A DNA stretch of 58,900 nucleotides, taken from NCBI GenBank assembly GCA_902780585.1, contig CACZGA010000003.1:1-58900 (forward strand). Direction: 5' to 3'. Of this stretch, positions 53,622 to 58,900 are shown piece after piece. The first letter of the stretch is position 1. Each line of letters begins with the position of its first letter. Source of the stretch: an uncultured Erysipelotrichaceae bacterium (GTDB taxonomy: Bacteria; Bacillota_I; Bacilli_A; RF39; UBA660). The notes under the pieces are model-generated. The model was given only the letters and a program-made list of their open reading frames with translations, ran no database searches and was not told where the DNA came from. Both the position numbers and the translations under genes were made by a program.

Positions 53622-54095
53622 ATGATACAAACAATTATAAATGAACCATTAGTATTATCGAGTAATACAAGTCCAATAATTTTCGATGCTGTTAATATAA
53701 TAACAGGAAGTACACCTTGTTCTTTTGGTGGATGGTTAGATTATGAGAATGGAAGTCCTTTATTTAAGATATTAGGTAAAGGATATACAGGATATTATAA
53801 TGCTAATTTTAGCGCTTCAATTTCTTCTACTACAGCTGGTGTTGTCGCAATCGGCTTGTACGAAGACGGAATTTTACTTCCAGATACTGTTCGAGCAGTC
53901 ACGATAGATGCACCTGGTGATTACGAGACTGTATCTTTCAATAGAAAATTTCAAGTATGTAAATGTGGTAATACAAACTTAACTGTTGGGGCAGTAGGAA
54001 GTGTACCAACACCAACAGATCCTACAACACCTATTGTTACGCAAATACCAATTATTACTAATGCTACTTTCAATCTTGCTAGAACCAGCAATTAA
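53622..54095 (+). CDS. Beta-sandwich decoration-like protein
   Basis: 157 residues. PCSFGGWLDYENGSPLFKILGKGY, NFSASISSTTAGVVAIGLYEDG and GDYETVSFNRKFQVCKCGNTNLTV suggest a jelly-roll like BclA/TNF-type virion decorations. Start fixed by AGAAGGGAG. Confidence 0.55.
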   Translation: MIQTIINEPLVLSSNTSPIIFDAVNIITGSTPCSFGGWLDYENGSPLFKILGKGYTGYYNANFSASISSTTAGVVAIGLYEDGILLPDTVRAVTIDAPGDYETVSFNRKFQVCKCGNTNLTVGAVGSVPTPTDPTTPIVTQIPIITNATFNLARTSN

Positions 54096-54101
54096 TAACT
54101 A

Positions 54102-54302
54102 ATGAAAAACAATTTAGATTTAACATCATTAATATTACAAGTATATAGTGTAATGATATTAATGCAAGATTTTAAAAACAGTGATTTGATGCAAGAACTA
54201 CAATACCAAGATAGAAATTATCTTGAAAAAATCATTGAACAAAACAATAAAATAATCGAACTCTTGGAAAGGAGGGAATATGGTGGAAAAAATGATACAT
54301 GA
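54102..54302 (+). CDS. Small helical protein
   Basis: 66 residues, TSLILQVYSVMILMQDF and an amphipathic tail; unknown. Its end contains the GGAGGG of the next gene. Confidence 0.5.
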   Translation: MKNNLDLTSLILQVYSVMILMQDFKNSDLMQELQYQDRNYLEKIIEQNNKIIELLERREYGGKNDT

Positions 54303-54777
54303 AGATTTGAAACGTGCTAGTATTGATAAAATAAAAGAACTTTTACAAGAAAACCAAGGGCAGATAACAGGTAATACGTTAGAGGCAATTGGAGATTTAA
54401 CAGATATTTACAAAGATATAGAAAATATCGAATATTGGTGTGAAAAGGAGGAAAGTGAAATGTACGGAAGATACGATAGAGATTCCTACGATGGTTATGG
54501 TAGATATGATAGACGTGGAAGAGATTCCTATGGTCGTAGAGAACGTGATAGTCGTGGAAGATATAGAGGACACGATTACATGGATGAAATGTATGATGAA
54601 TATTCAAAATACATGGAAGGTCGTTCTAGATATGGAGCCAATGAGGATACTAGAAAAAGTCTAGAATATATGTTACGTAGTATGGAAGATTTTGCACGTA
54701 TGCTAAAAGAAGATGCTGGTTCTGAACAAGAAGTTCAAATGATACGTGACACAGCACAAAGAATAGCACAAATGTAA
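54280..54777 (+). CDS. Arg/Gly/Tyr-repeat protein
   Basis: 165 residues. Helical N-terminus, then a low-complexity RYDRDSYDGYGRYDRRGRDS-type region (about 65-105), then a helical C-terminus. Seen in many gut phages; the basic repeats could bind nucleic acid. Confidence 0.55.
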   Translation: MVEKMIHEDLKRASIDKIKELLQENQGQITGNTLEAIGDLTDIYKDIENIEYWCEKEESEMYGRYDRDSYDGYGRYDRRGRDSYGRRERDSRGRYRGHDYMDEMYDEYSKYMEGRSRYGANEDTRKSLEYMLRSMEDFARMLKEDAGSEQEVQMIRDTAQRIAQM

Positions 54778-54778
54778 T

Positions 54779-55135
54779 ATGTACAGATATTATAATGCAA
54801 ACCCACATGGTAGACATATTGATGATTGTACTTTGAGAGCGATATCTTTATTGACAGATAGAGATTGGCATGAAGTTTACAATGAATTGAGTTATTTAGC
54901 AAATCAAGATAGTTTGATGATGGATAGTGTTGCATTTATCGAAGATTATCTAGATGATAGATACCCTAGAGAATGTCATTATTCTAAAACTATTGGAGAA
55001 TTTGCTAGAGAATATCCTTATGGGAAATATGCTGTAAGCACTAACGGTCATTTGACAGCTATTATTGATGGCTATATTATGGATACGTTTGATCCTAGCA
55101 ATAGAATAATGCGTTGTGCATGGAGAATTTCATAA
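54779..55135 (+). CDS. Small papain-fold-like protein
   Basis: 118 residues with DDCTLRAISLLTDRDW (Cys in a helix start) and NGHLTAIIDGYIMDTFDP (His, Asp), the arrangement of papain-like cysteine peptidases. Substrate unknown; could act on phage or host proteins. Confidence 0.6.
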   Translation: MYRYYNANPHGRHIDDCTLRAISLLTDRDWHEVYNELSYLANQDSLMMDSVAFIEDYLDDRYPRECHYSKTIGEFAREYPYGKYAVSTNGHLTAIIDGYIMDTFDPSNRIMRCAWRIS

Positions 55136-55166
55136 AAAAAAACACCTTATCTTAGGGTGTTTTTAT
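55134..55166. terminator. Bidirectional terminator between convergent genes
   Basis: AAAAACACC, 8-nt loop, GGTGTTTTT with T runs on both strands. Confidence 0.9.
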
Positions 55167-55392
55167 AGTTATATATTTTAGTAAATAATGTCTTAATCTT
55201 TTTGTTATATGTTGTTGTACCAAAATTCAACTCTATACATGTACCTATAATCATTTTATTATCATAAAAGTTAATAAGCAATGTCCTTTCTTCTTTATCT
55301 AGCATCATGTCATCACATAGTTTCAAAACGTCTGGTCTTGCCATATATTTAATCTCGTGTTTGAGATTAATATAAGTGTTTCTATCAATCAT
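55147..55392 (-). CDS. Small HTH-like protein
   Basis: 81 residues; KEERTLLINFYDNKMIIGTCIELNFGTTTYNKKI resembles a sigma-70 region 4-like helix-turn-helix. Downstream of the membrane HTH protein on the same strand. Confidence 0.5.
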   Translation of the reverse strand: MIDRNTYINLKHEIKYMARPDVLKLCDDMMLDKEERTLLINFYDNKMIIGTCIELNFGTTTYNKKIKTLFTKIYNYKNTLR

Positions 55393-55463
55393 AAAATTAC
55401 CTCATTCCTAGTATAATTATAAGATTTTTAAGGTGGTAAAAAGTAGTAAAAGAAAAGAACTCT

Positions 55464-56681
55464 TTACGAGTTCCTTAATTTCTTATTAACGTTTTGTCTT
55501 TTCTTTCTGACACTATCTATAGAATAATTTACATTTCTAGATATTTGTACATCTGTTAATCTATCACAATAATATTGTTTTAATATTTTCAATACTATCG
55601 GATCATCTTCCACTCTCACCACAATCTCATGTAACTCTTCTTCTGACATTCCTTTATAAAGTTTTGTATTCTTTTTAATAAAGTGGGAAGTGACGTATGA
55701 CAATGTTACACCTAGAAATATTGGTATAAAGAAAGACGTTTCTGTTTTAAAAGTAATTCTAGTCAATACATAATATGTGAAACTACTAAAAACAAAACAT
55801 ACCGCTACGCTTTTAAAATGAAAAGGTTTTCCAAAAGCATATTTATTAACCCAAAAAGCAACTGTTATAAATATAGCCTCAATAAAAGCATCGTTTAAAA
55901 AAGCAATTGCTATTATAACAAACATTGTAAACATGTTCCATAGTATGTAAAGAGGAATGTAGATAGCGTTTGTTATCCTTTCCTCTTTACTTTTTGTTGT
56001 TTTATTCTGTGATTTTCTTAGCAAGTCTTTTAGCAAATTTCTTGATGAAGTCAGTTTCTGCGAACCAGAATAAACTACCAAGTCCCATAAATTTTTACCT
56101 CCTTTATAAAAATACAATTTATGTATGATTATTAACACTAATAAATAATCTAAATTTAATATAATTGCTACAATAACACCATGTGTATTATTTATAGGTA
56201 CATTTCGTATACAAATACTAATTAATTGTGTTATGTTTATTATTAAAACCACACCAATATAATTTATAATATTATATTTTTTAATAGGTTTATTATTGAT
56301 TTTCAAATACAATAAACTGAAAACAAACATGTATATTGTGTCGAATAAAACAAATAAAGGTGGTAAGTTTATTTTAGTTTTTAATATTTGAAAAATCATT
56401 GCTACTACTGTGATTAATAACGAATATTTTCTCATTTTATTATTGTTTTCATTGGTTGTTATACTCATAACCACATAAACATTAACATACAACGTAATAG
56501 CATACCAAACATTTTCTAATCTCCAATATAATATAAAATCGTTTATTATATTGATTGTTCTATTGTTATAAACTATTTCAAAATAATTCCCACCTAGCAA
56601 CTTAATTATAACAACAATTAGTAGTAAAAAGTAGTAAGTCTCAATACTTCTGCTGAATAATTTATCCAAATCTTTCTTCAC
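55464..56681 (-). CDS. Membrane protein with AgrB-like His/Cys pair and C-terminal HTH
   Basis: 405 residues from a GTG directly after AAAGGAGGTGATTAT. About six membrane helices, then a cytosolic loop, then a second hydrophobic block with GKPFHFKSVAVC (His about 287, Cys seven residues later), the same spacing as the AgrB peptidase dyad. The last ~60 residues (KGMSEEELHEIV..., LTDVQISRNVNYSIDSVRKKRQ) form a helix-turn-helix. It has an own promoter. No AgrD-like peptide gene is visible. Confidence 0.6.
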   Translation of the reverse strand: MKKDLDKLFSRSIETYYFLLLIVVIIKLLGGNYFEIVYNNRTINIINDFILYWRLENVWYAITLYVNVYVVMSITTNENNNKMRKYSLLITVVAMIFQILKTKINLPPLFVLFDTIYMFVFSLLYLKINNKPIKKYNIINYIGVVLIINITQLISICIRNVPINNTHGVIVAIILNLDYLLVLIIIHKLYFYKGGKNLWDLVVYSGSQKLTSSRNLLKDLLRKSQNKTTKSKEERITNAIYIPLYILWNMFTMFVIIAIAFLNDAFIEAIFITVAFWVNKYAFGKPFHFKSVAVCFVFSSFTYYVLTRITFKTETSFFIPIFLGVTLSYVTSHFIKKNTKLYKGMSEEELHEIVVRVEDDPIVLKILKQYYCDRLTDVQISRNVNYSIDSVRKKRQNVNKKLRNS

Positions 56682-56703
56682 ATAATCACCTCCTTTCGAT
56701 ATA

Positions 56704-56732
56704 AATATATCATAATATAATAAAATAGTCAA
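56704..56732 (-). promoter_or_regulatory. Early-type promoter of the AgrB-like gene
   Basis: Minus strand TTGACT (56727-56732), 17 nt ending TATTATGA, TATATT (56704-56709). Confidence 0.78.
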
Positions 56733-56738
56733 CATTAA

Positions 56739-56767
56739 AATAAAAAAAAAGGAATCTGATCCTTTTT
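56739..56767 (-). terminator. Terminator after the amidase gene
   Basis: Minus strand AAAAAGGA, 5-nt loop, TTCCTTTTT plus T run. It ends the structural-lysis transcript. Confidence 0.8.
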
Positions 56768-57642
56768 TATACTTCCAACAACGGTCCACAATCTACTCTA
56801 AAACGTACTCCATCTGCTTCTAGTGTTGCTACACCATTTGGAGTATATCTCGTTGGTAATTCGGTAGATATTACATTAAATACTTTATCACACTTCCAAT
56901 ATCCACCTGTATCTAAAATACCATTAGGGTTTGCGTTGGAACCATCTGCATTACAAGTTGAAAGTGGTCCACTTGGTAGCCAATCATCTACACCTATAGG
57001 TTTACCATAGCAAGTTGCATAACATCCTACTGCGCCATTTGGGTATTTTACACATGGTAGTATTAAATCGTCAATTCTAAATACACCATTGAACTTTACT
57101 TTACTTCCTGCGTGTATTATTTGGTCTACTACTTCTCCACCACCATTTAAGGCTTGTTGTACTTTATTGCAGAATGTTCCCCAATCATAAGGGTTTCCTC
57201 TACGAATATCATAAGGACAATCTTTACCTGTCCAATAGTTGTGTTGGAATAAATGACCATTTACGTTAGTTATTCCATTTCTTCGTAATATGTCTGCACA
57301 TAATTCTACTGCGTTGTCTGTTGCTTTTCTTATATCTCCATCTGCATTATCGCATATTTCAATAGAAATAGTAGTCATATTGCCATCGCCATTTCCATCT
57401 CCTTGGCACCAAGCAACTTCGTTTTCGGGTACACACCTTACTGCGTAGTCTTTGTCTACTACATAGTTCCAAGAAGTATATACGTCTTTCCATCCATTTC
57501 TTAAAAGGTTTGCATGAGCTAAAGCATTTGCCCCATTACTCCAATTAGAAGTGTTGTGTATCGTTACCCCTCTAAAACCTCGTCTATTTATTCCTGGACG
57601 GCAATTATGACCCAAAGGGGCTAGTCTTTCAATCACTTGCAT
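56767..57642 (-). CDS. N-acetylmuramoyl-L-alanine amidase (endolysin)
   Basis: 291 residues. Amidase_2 domain (about 15-165): GVTIHNTSNWSN (zinc His), TSWNYVVDKDY, SIEICDNADGD and HNYWTGKDCP. The C-terminal 120 residues, with paired GGYWKCDKVF-type strands, look like a cell wall-binding part. Cuts host peptidoglycan at lysis. Confidence 0.88.
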   Translation of the reverse strand: MQVIERLAPLGHNCRPGINRRGFRGVTIHNTSNWSNGANALAHANLLRNGWKDVYTSWNYVVDKDYAVRCVPENEVAWCQGDGNGDGNMTTISIEICDNADGDIRKATDNAVELCADILRRNGITNVNGHLFQHNYWTGKDCPYDIRRGNPYDWGTFCNKVQQALNGGGEVVDQIIHAGSKVKFNGVFRIDDLILPCVKYPNGAVGCYATCYGKPIGVDDWLPSGPLSTCNADGSNANPNGILDTGGYWKCDKVFNVISTELPTRYTPNGVATLEADGVRFRVDCGPLLEV

Positions 57643-57745
57643 TTTCTTCGCCCCTTCCGTCTATTTTGATGCCTTCTTCTCCTAAATTATCGATAGGCGC
57701 TTCTTGGCTATCTATATCTAATTCTTCTTTTGTCAAGGTAGTCAT
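57629..57745 (-). CDS. Hypothetical 38-residue acidic protein
   Basis: MTTLTKEELDIDSQEAPIDNL..., overlapping the amidase start by 14 nt, after AGGGAG. Unknown. Confidence 0.5.
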   Translation of the reverse strand: MTTLTKEELDIDSQEAPIDNLGEEGIKIDGRGEENASD

Positions 57746-57747
57746 AC

Positions 57748-57948
57748 TTATTCTCCCTTCTTATAATTATAGTTTGATATTCCTGTTATTACGCCAAAAA
57801 ATGTAGATACTGCCGAAATAGTTAAAACTATCTTTTCAGTATCAAAATTGTATATTTGTCCTAGTGTTCCTATTAGTGTAATCAAAGCAGGGATGAATAT
57901 AATCAACCCCCACTTTAATACATTGTAAACTTTGTTATTTAATTTCAT
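57748..57948 (-). CDS. Holin (phi LC3 type)
   Basis: 66 residues with two membrane helices (GLIIFIPALITLIGTLGQIY and LTISAVSTFFGVITGI), polar ends, upstream of the amidase. Forms the lysis pore. Confidence 0.8.
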   Translation of the reverse strand: MKLNNKVYNVLKWGLIIFIPALITLIGTLGQIYNFDTEKIVLTISAVSTFFGVITGISNYNYKKGE

Positions 57949-57959
57949 ATCATTTCTCC

Positions 57960-58244
57960 TTATTTAATTCCTAATTTGTATAAACAATAAGCTAATATTG
58001 CATAGAATAGGTAATCAATTAACTTGTCCCATTTCATCCCTTTTTTCTCTGCTTGAGAGTCTATTTTGGAGTTGATGGTTTTTACAGAAGTTTCAATGTT
58101 TCCAACTCGTAAGTCCATCTTCTCCATAATGGAATAGGTCTTTTTTAGGTCGTCAACATCTTTAGTAACTTCGTCAAGTCTTTTGGTGTTAGATTTAGAA
58201 CGTTGGTCTATTTCCGTTATCCATTTTGTATCTTGTTTATCCAT
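57960..58244 (-). CDS. XhlA-like membrane protein
   Basis: 94 residues. A coiled coil (residues about 15-60) and one C-terminal membrane helix (LIDYLFYAILAYCLYKLGI), the XhlA layout. Works with the holin in lysis. Its 5' end is repeated at 1-44. Confidence 0.75.
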   Translation of the reverse strand: MDKQDTKWITEIDQRSKSNTKRLDEVTKDVDDLKKTYSIMEKMDLRVGNIETSVKTINSKIDSQAEKKGMKWDKLIDYLFYAILAYCLYKLGIK

Positions 58245-58260
58245 CTTTTCATCTCCTTAT

Positions 58261-58900
58261 CTATTGGGTTAATTGTTTCAAAGCCGTAACATCTAAAATT
58301 AATTGTTTCAAAGCCGTAACATCTAAAATGAATGGCAAATCGTTATTTTCCTGACTAATGTTAGTCTGCCCATCATAACTTCTTTTTACGATTTCTAATT
58401 GGCTTAATAATGTACTATCTGTTATTTCAGTATATGTTGGGGTTGCTAGGACATAATATACTTCAGTGTTATGTGTACTTAACCAAGTTTTAAAAGCAGT
58501 TGTGCTTTGTTCACTTAATCTATTTGTTAAAAACATTAATCTAATTCGATTTGTTGAATTTGTTCCAACACAAATAGTATCAGTATTAACAAATGTACTT
58601 GCTACCATTGCTGTTCCAATTAAACTTGTTAATTTATCACAGTATGAATTTAATGAATTTGGTAATATTGAATTATCATAGTCTTCTGTATAAAAATATG
58701 TATAATCAACATTCCCACTAGAACTGCTACCACCTTCCCACTCCTCACTACCATCTAAAACAACCTTACCTATTTGTTTATTTAAGTACCAATCTTTTCC
58801 ATAAGGTTCGTATGGTAATGCAGTAGAGCCTTCATTTATCATTAAATCTACATTAGTGCTTGTTTCACTATTATTAGATAAATAAATACATATATAATTA
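58261..58900 (-). CDS. Tail fibre, divergent second version, 3' part (runs off the window)
   Basis: The frame is open to the right edge. It shares architecture with the C-terminal end of 61-2169 (INEGSTALPYEPYGK, FKTWLSTH, EITDSTL, QTNISQENND, DVTALKQLTQ) but differs at many positions and in a central segment. The final codons contain an in-frame 30-nt duplication (LILDVTALKQ twice). Confidence 0.7.
   Translation of the reverse strand, partial: NYICIYLSNNSETSTNVDLMINEGSTALPYEPYGKDWYLNKQIGKVVLDGSEEWEGGSSSSGNVDYTYFYTEDYDNSILPNSLNSYCDKLTSLIGTAMVASTFVNTDTICVGTNSTNRIRLMFLTNRLSEQSTTAFKTWLSTHNTEVYYVLATPTYTEITDSTLLSQLEIVKRSYDGQTNISQENNDLPFILDVTALKQLILDVTALKQLTQ

Noticed and set aside
1..58900. tRNA genes, CRISPR arrays, integrase and insertion sequences
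   Set aside because: I looked for cloverleaf-type stems with CCA ends, regular repeats, recombinase motifs and terminal inverted repeats and saw none; a tRNAscan run would settle the tRNA question.

Overview
The window looks like a complete or nearly complete genome of a tailed, long-tailed (siphovirus-type) phage of a low-GC Gram-positive host, probably a gut Firmicute. The evidence is AT-rich DNA, AAGGAGG-type ribosome binding sites, an SPP1-like portal, a phage-E-type capsid protein, a 764-residue tape measure, a BppU-like baseplate protein, tail fibres with modules common in gut phages, and an XhlA/holin/amidase lysis set. I saw no integrase, tRNA gene or CRISPR array. Positions 1-99 repeat 58201-58299, so the map appears to close on itself at about 58.2 kb. 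The last ~600 bases carry a second, divergent version of the tail-fibre 3' end.

Layout. (1) 61-17140, minus strand: late structural operon, read from portal (right) to fibres (left), from a near-consensus promoter at 17153-17181. (2) 17200-20100, minus: terminase block, with a gene-free, highly structured transcription unit on each side (about 445 and 300 nt), each with its own promoter and intrinsic terminator. (3) 20103-23253, minus: sugar-modification operon (two glycosyltransferases, one glycosyltransferase-like protein, a PseB/CapD-type dehydratase). (4) 23430-27360: control region with divergent promoters, a compositionally odd small-gene module, two nearly T-free tracts, a displaced small terminase gene, GC-rich palindromes and an iteron array next to a helicase-primase gene, probably the origin. 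(5) 27360-51501, plus: early and replication genes. These include a run of tiny overlapping genes, a SAM synthetase with two DNA methyltransferases, Prim-Pol, SF2 helicase, a family B DNA polymerase broken by a homing endonuclease gene, an ERF annealase, a YqaJ exonuclease and an ssDNA-binding-like protein. (6) 51723-55135, plus: a group of probable virion-associated proteins. (7) 55147-58244, minus: a membrane protein with an AgrB-like His/Cys pair and a C-terminal helix-turn-helix, then the lysis genes.

How the parts work together. At least seven near-identical promoters (TTGAC[A/T], 17-18 nt, TG[A/T]TATATT) are spread over the control, early and lysis regions and look like one regulon. Replication would start at the iterons, with the SF3 helicase-primase, Prim-Pol and polymerase B. 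ERF, YqaJ exonuclease and the ssDNA-binding-like protein form a recombination set. The methylation cassette would modify phage DNA with a phage-supplied SAM pool.

Most unusual points: the two RNA units around the terminase, which share a sequence motif; the polymerase gene, whose motif A holds a UUCG hairpin with an in-frame UGA and whose motif B holds a second frame break; and two homing endonuclease genes that split host genes while carrying, inside their last codons, the ribosome binding site for the downstream half.
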